Shown here in pieces: positions 5,946-11,332 of a stretch of DNA of 11,352 nucleotides; positions within the stretch are counted from its first letter, which is position 1; each line of letters opens with the position of its first letter. The DNA comes from Actinomycetes bacterium (lineage in GTDB: Bacteria > Actinomycetota > Actinomycetes > Propionibacteriales > Propionibacteriaceae). The notes below the pieces were generated by a model, which was not told where the DNA came from, ran no database searches, and worked only from the letters and a program-made list of their open reading frames with translations. The position numbers and the translations under genes were made by a program. The stretch lies in contig JAEYUH010000122.1 of assembly GCA_023432725.1 (NCBI GenBank), forward strand, positions 1 through 11,352, given 5' to 3'.

Positions 5946-7133
5946 ATGGACATCGTGATGATCATCGTCTGGATTCTTGTGGCGGCGGTGGTCGTGTCGA
6001 TCCTGGTCCGCAGCGTCCGCGTGATCCGCCAGCAACAGGTGGCGGTCGTCGAGCGGCTCGGCAAGTTCCGGCGCACCCTCGACTCCGGCCCGCACCTGCT
6101 GGTGCCGTGGATCGACAAGGTTCGCTACATGATCGACCTGCGTGAGGCAGTGGTGCCGTTCCCGCCCCAGGGAGTGATCACCGAGGACAACCTGATGGTG
6201 AGCATCGACTCGGTGATCTACTACCAGGTGGTCGATCCGGTGCGCGCCGCCTACGAGGCCCAGAACTACATCCAGGCCATCGAGCAGCTCACCATGACCA
6301 CGCTGCGCAACATCATCGGCGGCCTCGATCTCGAGCAGACCCTGACCAGCCGCGAGGAGATCAACCAGAAGCTGCGCGCCGTGCTGGATGAGGCGACCGG
6401 CAAATGGGGCATCAAGGTCAACCGGGTCGAGCTGCGGTCCATCGAACCGCCCGCCACGATCCGCGACGCGATGGAGAAGGGTGCACGGGCGGAGCGTGAC
6501 AAGCGGGCCGCCATCCTGATCGCCGAGGGCCAGCGGCAGTCGCAGATCCTGTCGGCAAGCGGCGAGAAGGAGTCGGCGATCCTGCGCGCCCAGGGCGACC
6601 GGGAGTCCACGGTGCTGCGCGCCCAGGCCGACCGGCAGGCAGCGATGCTGCGGGCCGAGGGCGACGCGCAGGCGATCCACACCACGTTCTCCGCGATCCA
6701 CGCCTCCAAGCCGACCCAGGGCCTGCTGGCCTACCAGTACCTGCAGATGCTGCCGCGGCTGGCCAGGGGCGATGCCAACAAGGTCTGGATCATCCCCAGC
6801 GAGTTGAACGACGCCCTGAAGGGCCTGGGGACGATGATCGGCGGTGCTCAGGGCGGGGCCGGCGTCCAGTCGGTCACCACCGAGGACCTTGCCGCCGAGT
6901 TCGCCCCGCCGCCGAAGGTGGACGTGCTGGCCGAGATCCAGGCCCAGAAGGAGGCCGACGAGGCCGAGTCGCAGCGTTCGGTCGAGCAGGCGATCGCCGA
7001 GGCTGCCGCCATCGAGGGACGTCGGGCAGCTGCGGTCCGGTCGGACGCCCAGCCGGCGATCACCGGCACCGGGCCCGCCCCGGCCGAGGCCCAGCGCATG
7101 GCGGAGCCGGAGCCCGAGCCCGAGCAGGCCTGA
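5946..7133 (+). CDS. SPFH/stomatin-like membrane protein (slipin/QmcA type)
   Basis: The 395-residue product has one N-terminal membrane helix (about 4-22), then an SPFH domain starting at QQQVAVVERLGKF (29-41) and including GPHLLVPWIDKV (48-59), TEDNLMVSIDSVIYYQV (79-95) and VNRVELRSIEPP (158-169). A charged coiled coil follows; residues 190-244 form five in-phase 11-residue repeats. The segment 245-300 has the SPFH C-terminal KVWIIPSEL motif. The tail (about 310-395) is Ala/Glu-rich and low complexity, ending in EPEPEPEQA encoded by a GAGCCG/C hexanucleotide run (7104-7127). Such proteins build ring or cage oligomers in the membrane and affect FtsH proteolysis, lipid domains and stress resistance. 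An AGGAGG site 4 bases before the ATG fixes the start. It pairs with the NfeD gene upstream and is followed by a strong hairpin. The low-complexity tail is longer than in E. coli QmcA. Confidence 0.92.
   Translation: MDIVMIIVWILVAAVVVSILVRSVRVIRQQQVAVVERLGKFRRTLDSGPHLLVPWIDKVRYMIDLREAVVPFPPQGVITEDNLMVSIDSVIYYQVVDPVRAAYEAQNYIQAIEQLTMTTLRNIIGGLDLEQTLTSREEINQKLRAVLDEATGKWGIKVNRVELRSIEPPATIRDAMEKGARAERDKRAAILIAEGQRQSQILSASGEKESAILRAQGDRESTVLRAQADRQAAMLRAEGDAQAIHTTFSAIHASKPTQGLLAYQYLQMLPRLARGDANKVWIIPSELNDALKGLGTMIGGAQGGAGVQSVTTEDLAAEFAPPPKVDVLAEIQAQKEADEAESQRSVEQAIAEAAAIEGRRAAAVRSDAQPAITGTGPAPAEAQRMAEPEPEPEQA
6513..6677 (+). repeat. Five tandem 33-bp (11-residue) coiled-coil repeats in the SPFH gene
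   Basis: Residues 190-244 split exactly into five units: ILIAEGQRQSQ, ILSASGEKESA, ILRAQGDREST, VLRAQADRQAA, MLRAEGDAQAI. The consensus is (I/V/M)LxAxGxxxxx. Units 3 and 4 are close at DNA level too, sharing CTGCGCGCCCAGG. Eleven-residue phasing fits a nearly straight, right-handed coiled coil, as in the walls of SPFH cages. Confidence 0.85.
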
Positions 7134-7163
7134 CCGCCTCCGGGCCGAGGGCTACCTCAACCG

Positions 7164-7194
7164 CCGAGGGCTCCCCGTGGTGGGGAGCCCTCGG
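7164..7194. terminator. Bidirectional hairpin terminator between SPFH and symporter genes
   Basis: CCGAGGGCTCCCC (7164-7176) and GGGGAGCCCTCGG (7182-7194) form a perfect 13-bp stem with a GTGGT loop. It lies 30 bases after the SPFH stop and 24 bases before the symporter stop on the other strand, so it can serve both convergent genes. There is no run of T on either side, as is common for high-GC actinobacterial terminators. Confidence 0.85.
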
Positions 7195-7218
7195 TGTGCT
7201 TGGGTGGCCCTCGCGGGA

Positions 7219-8190
7219 TCAGTCGGCGGCGGGCTCGGGACGCCGGGCGTAGCGGCCGGCGAGGCTGGCGCAGGCCATCAGCTGGGCCTGGTGGAAGACC
7301 ATCAGGGGAAGCATCAGCAGGCCGATCGGGGAGCCGGCGAACAGCACGCTCGCCATCGGCAAGCCGCTGGCCAGGGACTTCTTGGTGCCGCAGAACTGGA
7401 TCGCGATGGCGTCCTCAAGGTCGAACCCGAGGCGCCGCGCCACCCACCAGGTGCCCCACAGCATCACCGCCAGCACCACAAGGCAGATCGCGATCAGGAT
7501 GCCGATCTCGGCCAGTGAGGTCTGCGACCACATGTCCTCGCGCATCCCCGCCGCGAATGCGGCGTACACCACCAGCACTATCGACCCGCGGTCGACCAGC
7601 TTCAGTTGCGGGTGGGACTTCACGTAGTCGGCGGTCCACCGCCGGGAGAGCTGGCCGAGCACGAACGGCAGCAGCAGCTGCAGCATGATGTCGACGATCG
7701 CCTGGGTGGTGAACGCGATCCTGCCCGACAGCACGAGCCAGCACAGCGCGGGCGTCAGGAAGACCCCGAGGATGTTGGAGGCCGAGGCGCTCACCACCGC
7801 CCCTGCCACATTGCCCCGCGCGATCGAGGTGAAGGCGATCGAGGACTGTACCGTCGAGGGCACCAGCGTCAGGTAGACCAGTCCTGTCACCATCGCCGGG
7901 CTGAGCCAGTTGCCGGCCAACGCGGCGATCCCGAGCCCGACAAGGGGGAACACCACGTAGGTGAAGACGAGGATCGTCAGGTGCAGCCGCCAGTGCTTCA
8001 GGCCGGTCAGGGTCTGCTGCGGGCTGAGCCGGGCACCGTAGAGGAAGAACAGCAGCGCGATCGCCGCGGTGGTGAGCCAGTCCACGATCTCGATCCCGAC
8101 CCCGGACACGGGCAGGAACGAGCCCACCAGCGCGGCGGTGATGATCGCCAGCAGGAAGGGATCGGGGCGAAGACGGGTGAGCCAGGACAT
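7219..8190 (-). CDS. Bile acid:sodium symporter-family membrane transporter (SLC10A7/YfeH-like)
   Basis: The 323-residue product is almost wholly hydrophobic, with about nine or ten membrane helices. Two conserved regions identify the SBF-like group that includes E. coli YfeH and human SLC10A7: LVPSTVQSSIAFTSIARG with NVAGAVVSASASNILGVFLTPA in the first half, and QFCGTKKSLASGLPMASVLF with MLPLMVFHQAQL in the second. These mark the two crossover helix pairs of the transport core. The family uses an ion gradient for uptake; the natural substrate of this bacterial group is not known, and the family name does not imply bile acid transport. The ATG at 8188-8190 is chosen because it begins MSWLTRLRPDPFLL before the first helix and lies 8 bases after a TAGGAT box. 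The frame is open upstream to 8913, but there it is antisense to the methyltransferase gene and non-coding. It is divergent from that gene. Confidence 0.88.
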   Translation of the reverse strand: MSWLTRLRPDPFLLAIITAALVGSFLPVSGVGIEIVDWLTTAAIALLFFLYGARLSPQQTLTGLKHWRLHLTILVFTYVVFPLVGLGIAALAGNWLSPAMVTGLVYLTLVPSTVQSSIAFTSIARGNVAGAVVSASASNILGVFLTPALCWLVLSGRIAFTTQAIVDIMLQLLLPFVLGQLSRRWTADYVKSHPQLKLVDRGSIVLVVYAAFAAGMREDMWSQTSLAEIGILIAICLVVLAVMLWGTWWVARRLGFDLEDAIAIQFCGTKKSLASGLPMASVLFAGSPIGLLMLPLMVFHQAQLMACASLAGRYARRPEPAAD

Positions 8191-8198
8191 TGGCCGCC

Positions 8199-8204
8199 AT
8201 CCTA
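8199..8204 (-). promoter_or_regulatory. Probable -10 box, leaderless promoter of the symporter gene
   Basis: The minus strand reads TAGGAT, then 8 bases, then the ATG at 8188-8190. No Shine-Dalgarno site lies in the interval. Confidence 0.55.
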
Positions 8205-8219
8205 GGGCCTTCGCGTGGT

Positions 8220-8225
8220 TAGGAT
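8220..8225 (+). promoter_or_regulatory. Probable -10 box, leaderless promoter of the SpoU methyltransferase gene
   Basis: TAGGAT is followed by 7 bases and GTG at 8233. The same hexamer serves the divergent symporter 15 bp away. The AGGA within the box could act as a weak, far-spaced Shine-Dalgarno site if transcription starts further upstream. Confidence 0.55.
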
Positions 8226-8232
8226 CGCCGCT

Positions 8233-9036
8233 GTGATGCAGCCCGTGACCGACCCGACAGATCCCCGGCTGGCCGACTACGTCGGGCTGAGGGAGGCGAG
8301 CCTGCGCCGGCTGCTCGAGACCGAGCGCGGCCTGTTCATCGCCGAGGGCACCAAGGTCATTCGGCGCGCGATCCAGGCGGGGTACGCGCCCCGCTCGTTC
8401 CTGCTCGCGGAGCGCTGGCTGCCCGAGCTCGCCGACCTGCTGGACGGGCTCGAGGTCCCGGTCTACGTCGTGACGGAGGCGGTGGCCGAGCAGGTGACAG
8501 GCTTCCACGTCCACCGCGGTGCCCTGGCCTCGCTGCACCGGCACGAGCGCCACACCGTGGCCGACGTGCTGGCCGGCGGTGACCGGATCGTCGTCCTGGA
8601 AGACCTCGTCGACCACACCAACGTCGGTGCGGCGATCCGCAACGCCGCCGGCCTCGGCTGGGACGGCCTGCTGATCAGCCCGCGCTGCGCCGACCCGCTC
8701 TACCGGCGCAGCGTCAAGGTGTCGATGGGTGCAGTCTTCTCGCTGCCCTGGGCCCGCCTGCCCAGCCACAAGGACGCGCCGGCGGTGCTGCGGGCCGCGG
8801 GCTTCACCGTTGTGGCCCTCGCCCTGTCCCGGGACGCGGTGGACCTGGCTGAGTTCGCCGCCTCGCCTGCGACGAACGGCAAGCTCGCCCTGCTGTTCGG
8901 CAGCGAGGGCCACGGGCTGTCCGGGGCGTGGCTGGACGGCGCGGACGTCGTGGTGCGGATCCCGATGCGGGCGGGGATCGACTCGCTCAACGTCGCCGCG
9001 ACGAGCGCGATCGCCTGCTACGCGCTGGGCCGGTGA
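8233..9036 (+). CDS. SpoU/TrmH-family RNA 2'-O-methyltransferase
   Basis: The 267-residue product is a SPOUT-class enzyme with the three SpoU motifs: NVGAAIRNA (130-138), LLFGSEGHGL (220-229) and IPMRAGIDSLNVAAT (243-257), which form the trefoil-knot SAM site; the Arg in motif 1 and the Asn in motif 3 are in place. An N-terminal substrate-binding domain (about 15-105, with GLFIAEGTKVIRRAI) resembles the L30e-like domain of rRNA-targeting members. The enzyme should methylate a ribose 2'-OH in rRNA or tRNA; the target cannot be told from sequence, and thiostrepton-resistance (Tsr-like) enzymes belong to the same fold. The start is taken as GTG 8233 because it lies 7 bases after a -10 box; the adjacent ATG 8236 is almost equivalent, and an in-frame GTG at 8215 precedes the promoter. 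It ends tail to tail with peptide deformylase, three bases apart. Confidence 0.9.
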   Translation: MMQPVTDPTDPRLADYVGLREASLRRLLETERGLFIAEGTKVIRRAIQAGYAPRSFLLAERWLPELADLLDGLEVPVYVVTEAVAEQVTGFHVHRGALASLHRHERHTVADVLAGGDRIVVLEDLVDHTNVGAAIRNAAGLGWDGLLISPRCADPLYRRSVKVSMGAVFSLPWARLPSHKDAPAVLRAAGFTVVALALSRDAVDLAEFAASPATNGKLALLFGSEGHGLSGAWLDGADVVVRIPMRAGIDSLNVAATSAIACYALGR

Positions 9037-9042
9037 GCCTCA
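9034..9042. other. Tail-to-tail stop junction TGAGCCTCA (SpoU methyltransferase/deformylase)
   Basis: The two stop codons TGA (9034-9036, plus) and TGA (9040-9042, minus) are separated by GCC only. No room exists for an intergenic terminator, so transcripts must run into the opposite gene. The identical nine bases recur at 10733-10741. Confidence 0.9.
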
Positions 9043-9669
9043 GTCCTGGTCGGCGGCGGCGTCGGCGGGTTCCGTTCTGCCCTCGTCGGCCGAGCGGCGG
9101 CGCGGGCTGACGGGCCAGTCAGCGGGGTAGAGGTGCGCCAGCTCGTCGGCCTGCTGGTGCAGCTTGCGGCGTACCCTGCCCGAGAGCCGGTCGCCGAAGA
9201 CGATTCCGTTGAGGTGGTCGGTCTCGTGCTGCAGGCAGCGGGCCAGCGTGCCGGTGCCCTCGACCCGCACCGGGTTGCCCTCAACGTCGACGCCGGTGCA
9301 GACCGCGAAGTCGGGGCGCGCCAGCGGCTGGTAGCCGCCCGGCAGGGAGAGGCAGCCCTCGTCCTCGGCCACGAGGCGGCGGTCGCCGCCCTCCGGCAGG
9401 GTGACGACGGGGTTGCAGACCACCCCGGCGTGGTAGACGTCATCGGCATCAGGGCAGTCGTAGACGAAGACAGCGAGGTCGACTCCGACCTGGGTGGCAG
9501 CCAGCCCGACGCCCCTGGCCGCCGCCATGGTCGCGAACATGTCGCGGACCAGCGTCAACAAGTCGTCGTCGAAGGACTCCACCTTCCGGGTCGGCGCGTG
9601 CATCACCGGCTCTCCCCACCGGGTAACCGGCAGCACCGTGCCGCCCTCCATCAGATCCTTGAGGTCCAT
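9040..9669 (-). CDS. def: Peptide deformylase
   Basis: The 209-residue product is a metal-dependent enzyme that removes the formyl group from the N-terminal methionine of new proteins as they leave the ribosome. All three motifs are present: GVGLAATQ (53-60), EGCLSLP (104-110) and QHETDHLNG (147-155). The metal ligands are C106, H148 and H152, with catalytic E149. The C-terminus is extended by about 20 polar residues (SPRRRSADEG onward). The ATG at 9667-9669 has a GGAG site 5 bases upstream; the longer open frame to 9888 runs antisense into xerC and is not coding. A TAGGAT box at 9708-9713 predicts a leader of about 30 bases that holds a GC-rich hairpin. Actinobacteria often carry more than one def gene; whether this is the main one is unknown. 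It is convergent with the methyltransferase and divergent from xerC. Confidence 0.95.
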   Translation of the reverse strand: MDLKDLMEGGTVLPVTRWGEPVMHAPTRKVESFDDDLLTLVRDMFATMAAARGVGLAATQVGVDLAVFVYDCPDADDVYHAGVVCNPVVTLPEGGDRRLVAEDEGCLSLPGGYQPLARPDFAVCTGVDVEGNPVRVEGTGTLARCLQHETDHLNGIVFGDRLSGRVRRKLHQQADELAHLYPADWPVSPRRRSADEGRTEPADAAADQD

Positions 9670-9685
9670 CCGAACTCCACTCCCT

Positions 9686-9703
9686 GCGCGCCGGTCGGCG
9701 CGC
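9686..9703 (-). other. GC-rich hairpin in the deformylase mRNA leader
   Basis: GCGCGCCG (9686-9693) and CGGCGCGC (9696-9703) are perfect complements with two bases between, so as RNA a 7-bp stem with a four-base loop would form. It starts about where transcription from the TAGGAT box should begin and ends 16 bases before the ATG, just upstream of the ribosome site. It could stabilise the 5' end or affect ribosome access. Chance is possible in such GC-rich DNA. Confidence 0.5.
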
Positions 9704-9707
9704 GGCC

Positions 9708-9713
9708 ATCCTA
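9708..9713 (-). promoter_or_regulatory. Probable -10 box of the deformylase gene
   Basis: The minus strand reads TAGGAT, the same hexamer used by the symporter and SpoU genes, but here 38 bases before the ATG, so this transcript should have a leader with a Shine-Dalgarno site. The 124-bp region 9670-9793 otherwise shows no clear promoter for xerC. Confidence 0.5.
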
Positions 9714-9793
9714 ACGAGCGCCGCCCGGTCCGGGCGCACCCGGCGGTGGCGTGGCGGCTTGCCGCAGGACCACCGGGGCCCGACGCTGGACGG

Positions 9794-10735
9794 GTGGACG
9801 CCGGGGAAGGACTCACCGCCGAACAGGCCGACCTGATCGCCGGGTTCCGCCGGCACCTGGCGGCCGAGCGGAACCTGTCGGCGCACACCGTCCGGGCCTA
9901 CTGCGGTGACCTGTCGAACCTCTTCGGGCACCTGAACCGGGTGGGGGAGGGAGCTCTGGGCGAGCTCGACCTGCCGGCGCTGCGGCGCTGGCTGGCCTGG
10001 CAGCAGGCCGGCGGTGCCGAGCGTGCCACCCTTCAGCGGCGCGCGGCGGCGGCACGAACCTTCTTCGCCTGGGCGAAGCGCACCGGCAGGGTTGCCACCG
10101 ACCCCGCCGCGGGGCTGCGGTCTCCCCGGGTCGACCGACGGCTGCCGCCCACCCTCGAGGTCGACCACGCCACCTCGGCGCTGGACCGGCTGGCGGCCCT
10201 CGTTGCGGCAGCGGAGAACCCTGTCGACAAGGCCTCAGCCTGCCGCGACCTGGCGATCGTCGAGGTGCTGTACGCCAGTGGGATGCGGGTCTCAGAGCTG
10301 TGCGGGCTCGACCTGGGCGACCTCGAACTGGCCCGCGGGCTGGTCAGGGTCTTCGGCAAGGGCGGCAAGGAACGGACGGTGCCGCTCGGCAGGCCGGCGA
10401 TCACCGCGGTGGACGCCTGGCTGGCGGACCGGCCGCGGCTCGCCCGGGCCGAAGCGGGCGCAGCGGTGTTCGTCGGGGACCGCGGCGCCCGGATCGACCC
10501 GCGGGTGGTGCGACGCCTGGTGCACCGCGCGCTGGGCGGGCGGCCCGACAGCCCCGACCTCGGACCGCACGGGCTGCGCCACGCCATGGCCACCCATCTG
10601 CTGGAGGGCGGGGCCGACCTGCGGTCGGTGCAGGAGTTGCTGGGTCACGCGTCGCTGGCCACCACGCAGCTGTACACCCACGTCTCCAACGAACGGCTCA
10701 GGGCTGTGTTCAAGCAGGCCCATCCTCGAGCCTGA
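9794..10735 (+). CDS. xerC: Site-specific tyrosine recombinase XerC
   Basis: The 313-residue product has an N-terminal SAM-like core-binding domain (about 12-105, with RHLAAERNLSAHTVRAYCGDL) and a C-terminal catalytic domain. The catalytic residues are all present: R165 (ASGMRVSELCGL), K189 (GKGGKER), H259 and R262 (HGLRH), H285 (LLGHASL) and nucleophile Y294 (QLYTHV). The C-terminus AVFKQAHPRA is closer to XerC than to XerD. With XerD and the FtsK translocase it would resolve chromosome dimers at dif. No dif-like site, integrase-linked att site or cargo is seen, so it is not read as a mobile-element gene. The start is uncertain: GTG 9794 gives the usual length but lacks a Shine-Dalgarno site, and GTG 9746 in frame is an alternative. 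It is convergent with the M23 gene, an order often seen beside rpsB in actinobacteria. Confidence 0.92.
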   Translation: MDAGEGLTAEQADLIAGFRRHLAAERNLSAHTVRAYCGDLSNLFGHLNRVGEGALGELDLPALRRWLAWQQAGGAERATLQRRAAAARTFFAWAKRTGRVATDPAAGLRSPRVDRRLPPTLEVDHATSALDRLAALVAAAENPVDKASACRDLAIVEVLYASGMRVSELCGLDLGDLELARGLVRVFGKGGKERTVPLGRPAITAVDAWLADRPRLARAEAGAAVFVGDRGARIDPRVVRRLVHRALGGRPDSPDLGPHGLRHAMATHLLEGGADLRSVQELLGHASLATTQLYTHVSNERLRAVFKQAHPRA

Positions 10736-10741
10736 GCCTCA
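10733..10741. other. Tail-to-tail stop junction TGAGCCTCA (xerC/M23)
   Basis: The xerC TGA (10733-10735) and the M23 TGA on the other strand (10739-10741) are separated by GCC only. This repeats exactly the junction at 9034-9042. No terminator hairpin is present between the genes. Confidence 0.9.
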
Positions 10742-11293
10742 GCGGTCTGCCGTCCAGCCGACACGAACCGCCACCCCTGCCGCTGTCCTCGCCGACAGCA
10801 GCCGTACCCGCGGTGCGCCGACCAGCCACAGCGGGTCGAGATACAGCTCGCCGCGCCGCAAGCCCCAGTGCAGGCAACCGGGTGGGGGACAGGGGTGCCC
10901 GGCGGCGAGTTCGCCGATCACGTGCCCAGCCGCCACCAGCTGACCGGGCCTGACGGTGGCGACCACCGGTTCGTAGGTGGTGCGCAGCGGCCCGTGCCAC
11001 ACCGTCACGACGGGTTTGCCCGCCACCTCGCCGACGAACCCCACCCGTCCCGCGGCGGCGGCCCTGACCGGCGTGCCGGGACTCGCACGCAGGTCGACCC
11101 CCCTGTGCCCGGCCAGCCAGGGCCGCCGGGGCGGGTCGAAGCCCCGCACCACAGGACCGTCCACCGGGTAGACCCCGACCGCCGCTGCCGAAGCCGGAGG
11201 CGCGAGCCAGCCGGCCAGGACGACGAGGAGGAACACGGTCAGGCGCTGTGCTGTCACGCCGGGAGTCTTGGACGCGGCGCGCCGTTGTGCCAT
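10739..11293 (-). CDS. Secreted M23 (LytM-like) peptidase-family protein, HxH motif altered
   Basis: The 184-residue product has an export signal (basic stretch, then LTVFLLVVLAGWL at about 18-30, and a likely cleavage at PASA-A near 37) followed by a LytM domain. The first metal motif is intact, GHRGVDL with H63 and D67, followed by the typical GTPVRAAAAGRVGFVG and RPGQLVAAGHVIGEL. The usual H-x-H is replaced by C-L-H in GCLHWG (C140, H142), with another cysteine at C135 that may form a disulfide. M23 enzymes cleave peptidoglycan cross-links outside the membrane; losing the first His may reduce or abolish this, making it a binding or regulatory protein. The ATG at 11291-11293 has no strong ribosome site; GTG at 11255-11257 is an alternative start that keeps the signal peptide. 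It is convergent with xerC. The fold is clear and activity is not. Confidence 0.85.
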   Translation of the reverse strand: MAQRRAASKTPGVTAQRLTVFLLVVLAGWLAPPASAAAVGVYPVDGPVVRGFDPPRRPWLAGHRGVDLRASPGTPVRAAAAGRVGFVGEVAGKPVVTVWHGPLRTTYEPVVATVRPGQLVAAGHVIGELAAGHPCPPPGCLHWGLRRGELYLDPLWLVGAPRVRLLSARTAAGVAVRVGWTADR

Positions 11294-11303
11294 CCGGTTC
11301 CGG

Positions 11304-11332
11304 GGGCTGTGGACGACGCCCCGGGCTGTGGA
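11304..11332. repeat. Paired GGGCTGTGGA direct repeats, DnaA-box-like
   Basis: GGGCTGTGGA occurs at 11304-11313 and 11323-11332, 19 bp apart, just upstream of the M23 gene. Extended, they read TGTGGACGA and TGTGGATAC; the second differs from the DnaA-box complement TGTGGATAA at one base. They may be protein-binding sites or chance. The rest of 11294-11352 shows no gene. Confidence 0.35.

Noticed and set aside
5571..6701. A 376-residue minus-strand frame over NfeD-SPFH, with repeats such as LGAQHRGLPV and LGAQDRRLLL
   Set aside because: The repeats are only the antisense reading of the 33-bp coiled-coil repeats of the SPFH gene.
8191..8913. N-terminal extension of the symporter frame to 8913
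   Set aside because: It is antisense to the SpoU methyltransferase, shows no membrane or transporter character, and lies upstream of the likely promoter.
180..9036. Ribosome-methylation antibiotic-resistance locus (RlmA/TlrB-like plus SpoU/Tsr-like)
   Set aside because: The two genes are over 7 kb apart, in different operons with housekeeping neighbours, and no biosynthetic or efflux genes accompany them.
9794..10735. Tyrosine recombinase as evidence of an integrated mobile element
   Set aside because: It has the length, C-terminus and neighbours of housekeeping XerC; no att repeats, tRNA end, cargo or change in base composition is visible.
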